The notes under the pieces were generated by a model. That model saw only the letters and a program-made list of their open reading frames with translations. It was not told the DNA's origin and ran no database searches. This document shows, piece by piece, positions 51,418-61,416 of a stretch of 64,000 nt of DNA; positions within the stretch are counted from its first letter, which is position 1, and each line of letters opens with the position of its first letter. The stretch comes from Rhodospirillaceae bacterium (GTDB lineage Bacteria > Pseudomonadota > Alphaproteobacteria > UBA6615): contig PASR01000011.1 in assembly GCA_002713365.1 (NCBI GenBank), positions 69,527 through 133,526 on the forward strand. Direction: 5' to 3'. The translations under genes were made by a program, and so were the position numbers.

Positions 51418-52773
51418 ATGTCCGATTATGATTACGATCTATTTGTTATTGGAGCCGGTTCCGGGGGAGTGAGAGCTGCTCGTTTCTCTGCTAATTATGG
51501 AGCTAGAGTGGCAATTGCTGAAGATATGTTTATGGGAGGAACGTGCGTTAATGTAGGCTGTATTCCAAAAAAATTATTTGTCTATGCCTCACATTTTCAT
51601 GAAGATTTTGTTGATGCAGAATCCTATGGCTGGTCTGTTAACTCAGAGCAGTTTAATTGGAAGACACTTTTAGAAAATAAAAATAATGAAATTAAACGTC
51701 TTAACGGTATTTATGAGCAATTATTAGGTAACGCGGGCGTAGAAATCATCCATGGGCGCGCATCGATTATAGATGCCCATAAGGTTTCAGTTGGTGGTAA
51801 AGAATACACAGCAAAAAATATACTTGTTGCAACGGGTGGTTGGCCTTCAGTTCCAGATATACCAGGCAAACAACATATTATTACTTCTACGGAGGCTTTT
51901 TATTTGGAAAAGATACCTAATAAAATAATTATTGTGGGTGGTGGTTATATTGCTGTTGAATTTGCCGGTATATTCAATGGCTTGGGGGTGGATACAACTT
52001 TGATGTATCGCGGTCCTAAATTTATGAGAGGTTTTGATGGAGATGTTCGTGAACATTTAGCTGTGGAAATGGAAAAGAAAGGAATAACTTTTAAACTATC
52101 TACTAATATATCAAAGATACAAAAACTTGATCAAGGTTTTGTTGCTATATGCGAGGATGGCTTAACTTTAGAGACTGACATGATTATGTATGCCACTGGT
52201 CGTGCTCCAAAAATTAAGGGACTTGGTTTGGAGTCTGTAGGCGTTGAGTTACGCGAAAATGGAGCAATAATTGTTGATGATTATTTTCAGTCATCTATAG
52301 AATCCATTTATGCGATAGGAGACGTAATTGATAGAATCCAATTAACTCCCGTGGCATTAGCAGAGGGAATGGCAGTGGCAAAAACGTTATTTTGTAATGT
52401 GCCATCAAAAGTTGATTATAATGATATTGCTACTGCTGTATTTAGTCAGCCCCCAATTGGTACCGTAGGGCTTACTGAAGAAGAGGCCCGTAAACGGTAT
52501 GAAGATGTTGTCATTTATAAAAGTGATTTTCGTGCATTAAAGCATACGCTAACTAAAAGAGACGAGCGGGTTTTGATGAAAATAATAGTAGATAAAAAGT
52601 CCGATCGAGTGCTAGGAGTTCATATGGTTGGGAGTGATGCAGGTGAAATAATTCAAGGAATAGCTGTAGCATTAAAAGCGGGAGCTACAAAATCTGTTTT
52701 TGATGCAACGGTTGGTATACATCCTACTTTGGCAGAAGAGTTTGTTACTATGCGTGAACCAGTTAATAGTTAG
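51418..52773 (+). CDS. gor: Glutathione-disulfide reductase
   Basis: FAD- and NADPH-dependent enzyme of 451 residues that keeps glutathione reduced. The FAD loop is [16 protein letters not shown] (about 8-23), followed by the redox-active pair in [14 protein letters not shown] (about 38-51). The NADPH loop is [16 protein letters not shown] (about 170-185), the second FAD motif [17 protein letters not shown], and the C-terminal dimer-partner histidine is in [14 protein letters not shown]. The ATG at 51418 is preferred to those at 51403 and 51412: GAGG lies 9 bases upstream and the family begins directly with S-x-Y-D-Y-D. The product also supports glutaredoxin-linked reduction of the RNR. Confidence 0.92.
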   Translation: MSDYDYDLFVIGAGSGGVRAARFSANYGARVAIAEDMFMGGTCVNVGCIPKKLFVYASHFHEDFVDAESYGWSVNSEQFNWKTLLENKNNEIKRLNGIYEQLLGNAGVEIIHGRASIIDAHKVSVGGKEYTAKNILVATGGWPSVPDIPGKQHIITSTEAFYLEKIPNKIIIVGGGYIAVEFAGIFNGLGVDTTLMYRGPKFMRGFDGDVREHLAVEMEKKGITFKLSTNISKIQKLDQGFVAICEDGLTLETDMIMYATGRAPKIKGLGLESVGVELRENGAIIVDDYFQSSIESIYAIGDVIDRIQLTPVALAEGMAVAKTLFCNVPSKVDYNDIATAVFSQPPIGTVGLTEEEARKRYEDVVIYKSDFRALKHTLTKRDERVLMKIIVDKKSDRVLGVHMVGSDAGEIIQGIAVALKAGATKSVFDATVGIHPTLAEEFVTMREPVNS

Positions 52774-52862
52774 AGTAATTAAAGCTAAAACAGGGCTTTG
52801 ATAAACTATAATGGTTACTGAGTGATTGATTTTTACTAGAACTTATGTGCAATCGGGGGTAT

Positions 52863-52951
52863 ATGCAGCCCGCGAGGAAGTAACTCGTACCTATTAGAGT
52901 TAAAATTTGAGAATAGGGTGCCCCATTTTATGGTCACCGGAGGTAAAAAAA
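52863..52951 (+). other. GC-richer, structured leader before DAHP synthase, with a possible 6-codon leader ORF
   Basis: The stretch between gor and aroG is AT-rich until about 52850, then contains CGGGGGTATATGCAGCCCGCG, which can pair CGGG with CCCG, a CGAG-GAAGTAA-CTCG hairpin (52873-52887), and GGTG...CACC pairing (52917-52938) directly before the GGAGG site. An ATG at 52863 opens a 6-codon frame (M-Q-P-A-R-K, stop). The peptide has no aromatic residues, which argues against classical attenuation by Trp/Phe/Tyr codons. Confidence 0.35.
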
Positions 52952-54322
52952 ATGTCTGTGACTTGGAACTTAGACAGTTGGCGAGAACATGAAATACGTC
53001 AAGTACCGAAATATAATAATAAAGATCACCTAGATACAGTTGAAGATCAATTACGTTTGTCTCCACCATTAGTTTTTGCCGGTGAAGCTAGAACGCTGCG
53101 TGACCATCTAGCTAGAGTTGCGCAAGGAGAGGCTTTTCTACTACAAGGTGGTGATTGTGCGGAGAGCTTTAGCGAATTTCGGGCTGATAATATACGTGAT
53201 ACCTTTAAGGTGTTATTACAGATGGCAGTTGCCCTAACTTTTGGTGCCTCCTGTCCTGTTGTAAAAGTAGGACGTTTAGCAGGTCAATTCGCCAAACCTC
53301 GATCGGCCCCTACCGAAACAATTGATGGAAAAGAACTACCTAGCTATAGAGGTGATATCGTAAATGATATGGCGTTTACATCTAAGAGTCGTGAGCCTGA
53401 TCCTGACAGAATGTTGCGCGCTTATAATCAAGCCGCTTCCACTCTAAATTTGCTGCGTGCTTTTGCACAGGGTGGTTTTGCTGATTTACATCAACTTCAC
53501 CGCTGGAATTTAGATTTTGTTAAAGAAAGTCAACAGGGTGAATACTATGAAGAGATAGCAACTAGAATTGATGAGACATTAGGCTTTATGGCGGCTTGTG
53601 GTCTAACTAGTGAGACTATACCACAATTACGTGAAACCGATTTCTATACTAGTCATGAGGCACTTCTATTAGTTTATGAACAAGCTCTAACTCGACAGGA
53701 TAGTTTAACTGGACGATGGTATGACTGTTCGGCCCATATGCTTTGGATTGGTGATAGAACTCGTCAACTAGATAGTGCTCATGTTGAATTTCTAAGGGGT
53801 GTAGAAAATCCATTAGGGTTGAAATGTGGCCCTTCACTCGAGCCGGATGAATTAATAAAGTTAATTGATATTTTGAACCCAGAAAATGATGCTGGCCGTT
53901 TAACCCTGATTTGTCGTATGGGTGCCGATGGTGTTGCTGAACACTTACCGCCATTAATTAAGGCTGTTGAAAAAGAAGGTCGCACTGTTGTTTGGTCTTG
54001 CGATCCTATGCATGGGAATACAATTAAAGCATCAAATGGATATAAAACAAGACCATTTGATATGATTTTAAAAGAAGTTGACGCTTTCTTTGATATTCAT
54101 AGATCAGAGGGAACTTATGCCGGTGGAGTGCATTTTGAAATGACAGGCCAAGACGTTACAGAATGTACCGGAGGTGCTCAGGCCATAACCGAAGAAAATT
54201 TATCTGATCGATATCATACGTTTTGTGATCCACGTCTTAATGCTAACCAGTCACTTGAATTATCTTTTCAAATTGCTGAAAGGTTGAAACGGCATCGGGA
54301 TAATAACTCTAAAAGTTCTTGA
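52952..54322 (+). CDS. aroG: 3-deoxy-7-phosphoheptulonate synthase, class II
   Basis: First step of the shikimate pathway: phosphoenolpyruvate plus erythrose-4-phosphate give DAHP. The plant/mycobacterial (class II) type with 456 residues from the ATG at 52952, which has a perfect GGAGG site 8 bases away. Landmarks: [13 protein letters not shown] (about 8-20), [15 protein letters not shown] (about 65-79; the metal-binding cysteine lies in GGDC), [13 protein letters not shown] (about 105-117), [13 protein letters not shown] (about 345-357; the histidine binds metal) and [18 protein letters not shown] (about 391-408; Glu binds metal). Gene symbols for class II vary (aroG, aroH, aroF). Confidence 0.94.
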   Translation: MSVTWNLDSWREHEIRQVPKYNNKDHLDTVEDQLRLSPPLVFAGEARTLRDHLARVAQGEAFLLQGGDCAESFSEFRADNIRDTFKVLLQMAVALTFGASCPVVKVGRLAGQFAKPRSAPTETIDGKELPSYRGDIVNDMAFTSKSREPDPDRMLRAYNQAASTLNLLRAFAQGGFADLHQLHRWNLDFVKESQQGEYYEEIATRIDETLGFMAACGLTSETIPQLRETDFYTSHEALLLVYEQALTRQDSLTGRWYDCSAHMLWIGDRTRQLDSAHVEFLRGVENPLGLKCGPSLEPDELIKLIDILNPENDAGRLTLICRMGADGVAEHLPPLIKAVEKEGRTVVWSCDPMHGNTIKASNGYKTRPFDMILKEVDAFFDIHRSEGTYAGGVHFEMTGQDVTECTGGAQAITEENLSDRYHTFCDPRLNANQSLELSFQIAERLKRHRDNNSKSS

Positions 54323-54368
54323 ATGTTTTAAAGAAACATAATGTTTTCTTTCTACTGGAAAAATTAAA

Positions 54369-56039
54369 ATGACTGATACATTGAAGATAGCATCAGCGCA
54401 GCTAAATCCAATAGTTGGAGACATAGAAGGAAATGTGTCTAGAATTTTATCTGCTCGCGAAGAGGCAGAAAAAAAAGGCGCAGATTTAGTAGTTTGTAGT
54501 GAACTTTGTGTATCCGGATATCCTCCTGAAGATTTAGTGTTAAAGAATGCATTTCTAGAGTCGGTTCGAGCAGGAGTTACGGCTTTAGCTAAAAAAACCG
54601 TCGATGGTGGTCCGGGCTTAATAGTTGGAGCGCCTTGGCTATGCAATAATGGAGAACGTTATAATTCAGCACTTGTTCTTGATGCCGGTGAGATTGTTAC
54701 TCGTAGAGATAAGTGCGACTTACCTAATTATGGAGTGTTTGACGAAAAAAGAGTTTTTGCTCCTGGGGTTCTTACAGGTCCTGTAAATTTCCGCGGTGTA
54801 CGGCTAGGCTTAGGTGTTTGTGAGGATATGTGGACCTCTGATTTATCTGAAACTCTTCAAGAAACTGGCGCTGAAATTTTAATATTTATTAATGGTAGTC
54901 CTTATGAGCGTGATAAAGTTGATTTAAGGCTTAACCTTGCTGTAGAGCGGGTAAATGAAACCAAATTACCCCTGATTTATGTTAATCAAGTTGGAGGGCA
55001 AGATGAGCTAGTTTTTGACGGTGGTTCCTTTGTTTTAAATGCTGATCTTAAGATGATGTCTGCTTCCCCACAATTTACTGAAAGTCTTTCTATAACTGAA
55101 TGGCAGCGAGGGAAGGAGCATAACCCGTGGCATTGTACTAATGGTGATTTAACAAAGCAGATACAGGGTAATGAACGTATTTATCAGGCAATGGTTTTAG
55201 GTTTGAGAGACTATGTAAACAAGAATGGTTTTCCAGGAGTTGTTATTGGTTTGTCAGGTGGTATCGATTCTGGAATTACGGCAGTTGTAGCTGTTGATGC
55301 ATTAGGGGCTGATCGCGTTCGCTGTGTTATGATGCCATCAATATACACTAGTGAGGAGAGTTTAATAGACGCCCAAGAGTTAGCTACATGTTTGAAGGTT
55401 AGACTTGATAATATTGATATAGCCCCCGCAATGAAAGCTTTTGATAGTATGTTGTTGCAAGGAACAAATGAAATATCCAAGGGTGTTACTAAGGAAAACA
55501 TTCAAAGTAGGTCTCGGGGTTTAACACTGATGGCCATTAGTAACACAACAGGATACATGCTTTTGACTACTGGTAATAAGTCTGAGATGTCAGTAGGTTA
55601 TGCAACAATATATGGTGATATGGCTGGGGGGTATTCAATTTTAAAAGATGTTTATAAAACTGATGTTTTCCATCTTTCAAATTGGAGAAACCAAAATTGT
55701 CCTACTGATGCCCTTGGTCCAAGCGGTATAGTAATACCAGAACGAATGATTAGTAAGCCTCCTTCCGCTGAATTGCGACCTGATCAAAAAGATGCAGATT
55801 CATTGCCATCATATGATGAGTTAGATGCAATTTTACACGCTTTAATCGAAGAAGATTTAGGAGCTAATGATTTAGTTGAACGGGGCCACGATGGGGAGGT
55901 GGTTCATCGCATATGGCGTTTATTAGAGATGTCTGAGTATAAGCGAAGACAAGCCCCCCCAGGTGTGAAGCTAACAAGCCGAGCCTTTGGTCGCGACCGG
56001 CGATACCCAATCACGAATGCTTTCAGAGGAAAAGCATAA
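54369..56039 (+). CDS. nadE: Glutamine-dependent NAD+ synthetase
   Basis: Last step of NAD synthesis: amidation of nicotinic acid adenine dinucleotide. The 556 residues have an N-terminal nitrilase-type glutaminase (1 to about 260) with catalytic Glu in CSELCVSGYPPED (about 46), Lys in TRRDKCDLPNYGVFDE (about 119) and Cys in GVCEDMW (about 156), and a C-terminal ammonia-dependent synthetase (about 280-556) with the P-loop VIGLSGGIDSGITAVV (about 294-309) and TTGNKSEMSVGYATIYGD (about 400-417). Genes are spaced 46 bp from aroG; a shared message is possible. Confidence 0.95.
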   Translation: MTDTLKIASAQLNPIVGDIEGNVSRILSAREEAEKKGADLVVCSELCVSGYPPEDLVLKNAFLESVRAGVTALAKKTVDGGPGLIVGAPWLCNNGERYNSALVLDAGEIVTRRDKCDLPNYGVFDEKRVFAPGVLTGPVNFRGVRLGLGVCEDMWTSDLSETLQETGAEILIFINGSPYERDKVDLRLNLAVERVNETKLPLIYVNQVGGQDELVFDGGSFVLNADLKMMSASPQFTESLSITEWQRGKEHNPWHCTNGDLTKQIQGNERIYQAMVLGLRDYVNKNGFPGVVIGLSGGIDSGITAVVAVDALGADRVRCVMMPSIYTSEESLIDAQELATCLKVRLDNIDIAPAMKAFDSMLLQGTNEISKGVTKENIQSRSRGLTLMAISNTTGYMLLTTGNKSEMSVGYATIYGDMAGGYSILKDVYKTDVFHLSNWRNQNCPTDALGPSGIVIPERMISKPPSAELRPDQKDADSLPSYDELDAILHALIEEDLGANDLVERGHDGEVVHRIWRLLEMSEYKRRQAPPGVKLTSRAFGRDRRYPITNAFRGKA

Positions 56040-56227
56040 AAAATATTAATGCTAATTTTTAATTAAAAGAGTTGTTTATTATATATTTGGCCATCTATTC
56101 TCATAAACCTTATTACTCCTATTGAATTGCCACAATTAGTTTTCGACGCTATATAGCTCCTTTATAGAGAGGTGACTTAATAAGTTTTTATTGATGTCTT
56201 ATAAGCTTTCTAAGAGGTGGGTTTTAA

Positions 56228-56281
56228 ATGAATTTTTGTTATCGATGGCTGCGTTCTCTAAATTTGAGTACCCATACATGA
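56228..56281 (+). CDS. Possible 17-codon leader ORF overlapping the cysS start
   Basis: An ATG at 56228, with AAGAGGTGGG as ribosome-binding site, opens a 17-codon frame (M-N-F-C-Y-R-W-L-R-S-L-N-L-S-T-H-T). Its TGA overlaps the cysS ATG as ATGA. cysS itself lacks a good ribosome-binding site, so translation may be delivered by this upstream frame. One Cys codon lies at position 4. This is a sequence-level inference only. Confidence 0.4.
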   Translation: MNFCYRWLRSLNLSTHT

Positions 56282-57672
56282 CACTCCAGCTATATAATAC
56301 GCTTACAAGAAAAAAAGAGTTATTTGTTCCTATAAATAATGAACATATACGCATGTATGTCTGCGGTCCTACAGTTTATGATGATATACATATTGGCAAT
56401 GCTAGACCATTAGTTATTTTTGATGTGCTTTTTCGACTGTTAAAAAACACAAATAGAGAATCTGACATAACATATGTTCGCAATATAACTGACGTTGATG
56501 ATAAAATTATTCAAAGAGCAGAAGAAAATAATGAGTCAATAAGTGATTTAACAAACCGTAATATTCTAAGATTCCAAGAAGCTGCTTTAGAATTATGTTG
56601 TTTAAAGCCAACTATTGAGCCACGAGCAACTGACCACATAAGCCAAATGATTAATTTGATAAAAGTCTTGATAGAAAAAGGTCATGCTTACGTTACTGAC
56701 GACGGTGAGGTATTATTTAGTGTTCTATCAATGCCAAATTACGGACGATTATCTGGTCGTAATCGTGATGAAATGATTTTAGGGGCACGAATCGAGGTTT
56801 CGTCAAATAAACGAGATCCAGCAGACTTTATTCTTTGGAAACCTTCAACACCTAATCAGCCTGGATGGGATAGTGTCTGGGGCAGAGGACGGCCCGGTTG
56901 GCATGTTGAGTGTTCTGCTATGAGTGAGGAATATCTTGGGCCAAATTTTGATATTCATGGAGGTGGAGTTGATTTAGTTTTTCCTCATCATGAAAATGAA
57001 ATTGCACAATCAGAATGCTTTCATCCCAATATTCCGTTTGTAAAAACATGGATACATAATGGATATGTAATGAGTGAGGGTGAGAAAATGTCTAAGTCGC
57101 TGGGTAATTTTTATACCGTTAGTGATTTACTCAAAGAATTTCCTGGTGAAGCCTTACGCTTAGCTCTTTTAGCAACACATTATCGACAACCACTAGATTT
57201 TTCTAAGGATGGAACAAAAGAAGCTATTTCTCGACTGGATAAGTACTATTTAGCCCTAAAAGTTTTAGAGGATGATTTAGATCAAAAAGAATTGATTAGT
57301 TCTAATATTGCAGATGATTTTGGTTCTAGTCTACTGGATGATTTGAATACCCCAGCTGCTTTGACGGTTCTAGATAAACAGTCGTCTGCTATAATAAATG
57401 ATTCTTCCAGAGACAACAGAGCCCAATTAGGACAAGCTTTCATACAAAATGCTAATTTACTTGGTTTACTCTGTAATGGTTCGGCTTATTGGCATAAGCG
57501 TAACACAACAGAAGCTGAGCAGACGAATATAGATCAAATGATAAAAAAAAGAATGATCGCCCGCGAACAAAGAGATTTTGCTGAGGCAGATCGTATACGC
57601 GATGAGCTCTTACTAAGAAAAATTATACTGGAAGATGGTCCTGACGGAACCATATGGAGGCGTGGTAGCTAG
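56278..57672 (+). CDS. cysS: Cysteinyl-tRNA synthetase
   Basis: Class I aminoacyl-tRNA synthetase, 464 residues from the ATG at 56278; the family's N-terminus matches LQLYNTLTRKK. The zinc-binding CGPTVYDDIHIGNARP (about 27-42) includes the HIGH-type motif HIGN. Further zinc ligands lie in WHVECSAM (about 208-215) and PHHENEIAQSE (about 238-248). KMSKS is KMSKSLGNF (about 270-278). The C-terminus ends with the family's DGPDGTIWRR. An in-frame TTG/ATG at 56191/56194 adds 28 residues not seen in relatives. cimA follows after 2 bp, so the two are co-transcribed. Confidence 0.95.
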   Translation: MTLQLYNTLTRKKELFVPINNEHIRMYVCGPTVYDDIHIGNARPLVIFDVLFRLLKNTNRESDITYVRNITDVDDKIIQRAEENNESISDLTNRNILRFQEAALELCCLKPTIEPRATDHISQMINLIKVLIEKGHAYVTDDGEVLFSVLSMPNYGRLSGRNRDEMILGARIEVSSNKRDPADFILWKPSTPNQPGWDSVWGRGRPGWHVECSAMSEEYLGPNFDIHGGGVDLVFPHHENEIAQSECFHPNIPFVKTWIHNGYVMSEGEKMSKSLGNFYTVSDLLKEFPGEALRLALLATHYRQPLDFSKDGTKEAISRLDKYYLALKVLEDDLDQKELISSNIADDFGSSLLDDLNTPAALTVLDKQSSAIINDSSRDNRAQLGQAFIQNANLLGLLCNGSAYWHKRNTTEAEQTNIDQMIKKRMIAREQRDFAEADRIRDELLLRKIILEDGPDGTIWRRGS

Positions 57673-57674
57673 TT

Positions 57675-59261
57675 ATGACTGATCGTATCTTTTTGTATGA
57701 TACCACACTACGTGATGGAGCACAGACACAAGGCGTTGATTTTTCTGTAGATGATAAGCTTACAATCGCACATGCTTTGGACGCTTTAAAAGTTGACTAT
57801 ATTGAAGGTGGTTGGCCTGGAGCAAACCCTGTGGATGATGACTTTTTTGCAAAATCACCTGGTTTAAAAAATGCTAAGTTCACTTCTTTTGGTATGACAC
57901 GAAGGCCAGGTCACAGTGCAGCAAATGATCCTGGATTGAATGCCTTGCTTACAAATACTATTGATGCAGTTTGTATGGTCGGCAAAACGTGGAAATTTCA
58001 TGTTGATGTTGCACTTAATATAACACCAGAAGAAAATATAGAAATGATATCCCAGAGTATAACCCATGCGTTAACTCGAACAAATGAAGTTTTATTTGAT
58101 GCCGAGCATTTTTTTGATGGATATAAAGATAATCCTAATTTTGCCATGTCGTGTATTGAATCTGCAATTAATTCTGGATCAAGGTGGGTTGTCCTTTGTG
58201 ATACAAACGGTGGTACTTTACCTCATGAAATTTCAAGAATAGTTAGTGAGGTTTGTTGTCACATTCCCGGTAATAAATTGGGAATTCATGCACATGACGA
58301 CACTGGTAATTCCGTTGCTAATTCACTTGCAGCAGTTGCATCAGGTGTAAGACAAGTACAGGGTACAATAAATGGTTTAGGAGAGCGCTGCGGAAATGCT
58401 AATTTGATCAGTATTATTCCTTCCTTACTGCTAAAGTATGATGGTCAATATGAAACTGGTTTAGACGAATTGGAGCTAACACAGTTAACGCGTATTTCAC
58501 GATTGTTAGATGAGCTCCTAAACCGTGCTCCTGATCGTCATGCGGCCTATGTGGGAGAGGCCGCTTTCGCGCATAAAGGCGGTTTACATGTTTCCGCTGT
58601 TCAAAAAAACCCCAAGACTTATGAGCACATTGAACCTAACATAGTTGGTAATAACCGACATATTGTTGTTTCAGACCAAGCTGGTAAATCAAATGTACTA
58701 TTAAGATTAGCTGAGTCTGGTATAAAAATTAAAAACGATGATAAGAGAATAAACCGTCTCGTAAAAGACATAAAAGCTCGAGAATACAAAGGTTATTCTT
58801 ATGATGGAGCTGAGGCTAGCTTCATTATACTCGCTCGCCGTGCGTTGGGTGATTTACCGAAATTTTTTGATATTATTAGCTTTCGTACTGAGGTTGAACG
58901 AAGGTTGAATGCTCGTGGAGATCTTACTACTATCAGTCAGGCTGTTATAAAAATAGATATTTCTGGTAAATTAACAATGCAGGTTGCTGAGGGTAATGGT
59001 CCGGTTAACGCTCTTGATGCAGCTTTACGTAAAGCACTAATACCTCAATTTCCTGACCTAGAAGGAATGCGACTTGTTGATTTTAAGGTACGAATTCTAA
59101 CTCCTCAACAAGCTACTGCAGCTGTAACAAGAGTTATGATAGAATCTACTGATGATACTGGCGAGCGTTGGGGTACGGTAGGAATCTCACCTAATATTAT
59201 TGATGCGGCTTACGCAGCATTAGAGGATGCAATAATATATAAGTTATTGCGTGTTAGCTAA
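57675..59261 (+). CDS. cimA: (R)-citramalate synthase
   Basis: Condenses acetyl-CoA with pyruvate to citramalate, the entry to isoleucine via the threonine-independent route. The 528 residues comprise a TIM barrel beginning FLYDTTLRDGAQTQGVDFS (about 5-23; metal-binding Asp in the R-D-G motif), with VVLCDTNGGTLPHE (about 172-185) and GIHAHDDTGNSVANSLAA (about 204-221; HxH-like metal ligands), then a LeuA-type regulatory domain (about 380-528), which in the family binds the end product isoleucine. The length and the early part match CimA rather than 2-isopropylmalate synthase or homocitrate synthase. Confidence 0.9.
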   Translation: MTDRIFLYDTTLRDGAQTQGVDFSVDDKLTIAHALDALKVDYIEGGWPGANPVDDDFFAKSPGLKNAKFTSFGMTRRPGHSAANDPGLNALLTNTIDAVCMVGKTWKFHVDVALNITPEENIEMISQSITHALTRTNEVLFDAEHFFDGYKDNPNFAMSCIESAINSGSRWVVLCDTNGGTLPHEISRIVSEVCCHIPGNKLGIHAHDDTGNSVANSLAAVASGVRQVQGTINGLGERCGNANLISIIPSLLLKYDGQYETGLDELELTQLTRISRLLDELLNRAPDRHAAYVGEAAFAHKGGLHVSAVQKNPKTYEHIEPNIVGNNRHIVVSDQAGKSNVLLRLAESGIKIKNDDKRINRLVKDIKAREYKGYSYDGAEASFIILARRALGDLPKFFDIISFRTEVERRLNARGDLTTISQAVIKIDISGKLTMQVAEGNGPVNALDAALRKALIPQFPDLEGMRLVDFKVRILTPQQATAAVTRVMIESTDDTGERWGTVGISPNIIDAAYAALEDAIIYKLLRVS

Positions 59262-59400
59262 TAACTGTAGTTAAAAAGCGTGGTATCAATATTATTACCT
59301 TGTATCGAAAAATTATTTTATCTGACAAAATCTATTGTGAATGACAAATTCAGGTCTTTGCGGATTATAATTAACCAAGAACTTAATGAGGTGTAATAAC

Positions 59401-60612
59401 TTGATATCTGTAGTGTCCAGAGCTAAAGCCATTACTAAATCCGACTCTCTTCGTAAGATAACATTACTATTGGCAAGTAGTTTTACTCTTTTTTCCTTAG
59501 CAGTTATAGCACCATCATTGCCAGAGATTGAGTATATATTTAGGAGCACTCCTAATGTATCTATATTAACACGATTATTGCTAACGATACCCGCGCTAGC
59601 TATAGCTTTTTCGTCTCCCTTCATAGGTTTTTTAATAGATAAATATCAAAGAAAAAATCTCTTACAATTAGTTGTTATAGTTTATGTTGTTAGTGGAACT
59701 GCTGCGATTTGGATTGATAACCTTTTACTGCTTTTGATTAGTAGGTTTGTCTTAGGTATATCCGTTGGTGGATTACTAACTATAGTTACGACGTTGATTG
59801 CGGATTATTATAATGGGTCTACTCGTACTCGTATGGCTGCAGCCCAGTTTTCAGTGATGGTTTTTGCTGTGGCTGCTGGTACAGCTTTTTCAGGTGTCCT
59901 GGCAGATATAAATTGGCAATTGCCTTTTTATATGTATTTTGCAGCCTTAGTTTTGTTGCCACTAATTTCTATAAGTATTACAGAACCATTGTCGGTTAAT
60001 AGAAAGAATGAGGATAATTTTGAATTAAGCACTAACTCTTTCCCATTTCTTAAGACGGCTCTTATATATAGCGTAGCGGTTATAACGCTGTTAACAACTT
60101 TTATGGTACCTTCGCAGCTGCCGTTCTTGATTTATGAAAATAAAATAGGTGGAGCAAGAGAGGCTGGTTTTGGTATCGCTTTATTTAATTTGATGGCGGC
60201 ATTAGTAGTATTATCTTTTCGAAGAATATGGGAATTTTTTAGCCATATAAGTGTTTTAGTTTGTGGATATGCGTTATTAGCTGCAGGATATTATCTTACA
60301 GCGACAGCAGATAGTATCAGTCAGGTATTTTTAGGTATGACAATTTCAGGATCAGGTTTCGCGGTTGTTATACCTACATTCACAGTCTGGATATTTGACA
60401 TAGTTCCTAAAAGATATAGAGGCCGTGCTGTTGGTGGAGTAAATATGTCAGTATTCTTAGGAACCGGCCTCTCTCCGATATATAGCCAACCAATAGCCAA
60501 TTGGATTGGGTTATCGGGAGCATTCTACGTTTCAGGAATTATACAGGTTTCATTTATCGTATGTTTTGCTTTAATTGGCTTAAAAAACTTTTTCTCCTTA
60601 CGAAGGATATAG
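59401..60612 (+). CDS. MFS transporter
   Basis: A 403-residue major facilitator with about twelve hydrophobic helices. The loop between TM2 and TM3 reads GFLIDKYQRKNLLQ, the MFS signature; TM1 has FSLAVIAPSLPEIEYIF, common in drug-exporter-like members. The TTG at 59401 is preferred as the start: GAGGTG lies 7 bases upstream, whereas the in-frame ATG at 59386 lacks a site (indeed its own sequence forms part of that site). It is followed after 3 bp by the RNA methyltransferase gene, with which it probably shares a message. Substrate unknown. Confidence 0.82.
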   Translation: MISVVSRAKAITKSDSLRKITLLLASSFTLFSLAVIAPSLPEIEYIFRSTPNVSILTRLLLTIPALAIAFSSPFIGFLIDKYQRKNLLQLVVIVYVVSGTAAIWIDNLLLLLISRFVLGISVGGLLTIVTTLIADYYNGSTRTRMAAAQFSVMVFAVAAGTAFSGVLADINWQLPFYMYFAALVLLPLISISITEPLSVNRKNEDNFELSTNSFPFLKTALIYSVAVITLLTTFMVPSQLPFLIYENKIGGAREAGFGIALFNLMAALVVLSFRRIWEFFSHISVLVCGYALLAAGYYLTATADSISQVFLGMTISGSGFAVVIPTFTVWIFDIVPKRYRGRAVGGVNMSVFLGTGLSPIYSQPIANWIGLSGAFYVSGIIQVSFIVCFALIGLKNFFSLRRI

Positions 60613-60615
60613 AAA

Positions 60616-61416
60616 ATGACAGGTACGGATCATACTAAGAAAAGCATCATTGGTGGTCCTAGTATTATCTTGGTTGAACCTCAACTTGCAGAAAACATTG
60701 GTGCAGCCGCGCGAGCTATGTTGAATTGTGGACTAAACAAACTCATTATCGTAAATCCTCGCGAAAAATTTCCTAATCCAAAGGCAGATGCAATGTCCGC
60801 TGGCGCTGATAATGTACTAAAAGATGCCAAAATATTCAGTAGTATTGAAGATGCTATTGATGGTTTTAACCGAGTTTATGCTACAACTGCACGACCTCGT
60901 GAAATGATTGTAAACGAAGTTAACCCAAAAATTGCTGCCGTTGATATGAAAAATGCATGGCGGGATGGGAATGAGATAGGTATTATGTTTGGCCCTGAGG
61001 CCTCGGGATTAACCAACGACCATATAGCTCTTGCTGATACTGTAATATCTGTGCCTTTGAATCCTTCTTATTCATCACTGAATCTAGCCCAGGCAGTACT
61101 TATCATAAGTTATGAGTGGTTCGCTGTAGCAAAAGAGATGTCTATTGAAAATCGAGTAAATAATGATTCGAGACCGGCCAAAAAAAATGAATTAAATAAA
61201 TTTTTTATTAGGTTTGAATCTGCTCTGGATAAAAGTGGATTTTTTCGTTCCTCTGATATGCGACCTTCTATGGTAAGAAATCTCAGAGCTATGTTACAAC
61301 GAGCCATGCTCACCGAACAGGAGATTCGTACTTTACACGGGGTTATTTCTAGCCTTTCGGGTAGTTGGCGAGAAACTCCTAACCAACTGCGTAAAAAATT
61401 ATCTGATAAAAATTAA
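60616..61416 (+). CDS. trmJ: SpoU-family RNA methyltransferase (TrmJ-like)
   Basis: SAM-dependent 2'-O-ribose methyltransferase of the SPOUT class, 266 residues. Motif 1 is ILVEPQLAENIGAAARAMLNCG (quoted part: EPQLAENIGAAARAM, about 21-35), containing the catalytic-asparagine and arginine of the family. Motif 2 is GIMFGPEASGLTNDHI (about 122-137) and motif 3 is ISVPLNPSYSSLNLAQAV (about 144-161). TrmJ modifies position 32 of several tRNAs; the C-terminal helical part (about 185-266) fits TrmJ. Its last 4 bp overlap the convergent EamA gene's stop. Confidence 0.85.
   Translation: MTGTDHTKKSIIGGPSIILVEPQLAENIGAAARAMLNCGLNKLIIVNPREKFPNPKADAMSAGADNVLKDAKIFSSIEDAIDGFNRVYATTARPREMIVNEVNPKIAAVDMKNAWRDGNEIGIMFGPEASGLTNDHIALADTVISVPLNPSYSSLNLAQAVLIISYEWFAVAKEMSIENRVNNDSRPAKKNELNKFFIRFESALDKSGFFRSSDMRPSMVRNLRAMLQRAMLTEQEIRTLHGVISSLSGSWRETPNQLRKKLSDKN

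Noticed and set aside
52836-53069. Minus-strand 77-codon frame over the aroG start
   Set aside because: Shadow of the aroG coding region and its leader; no start signal or motif.
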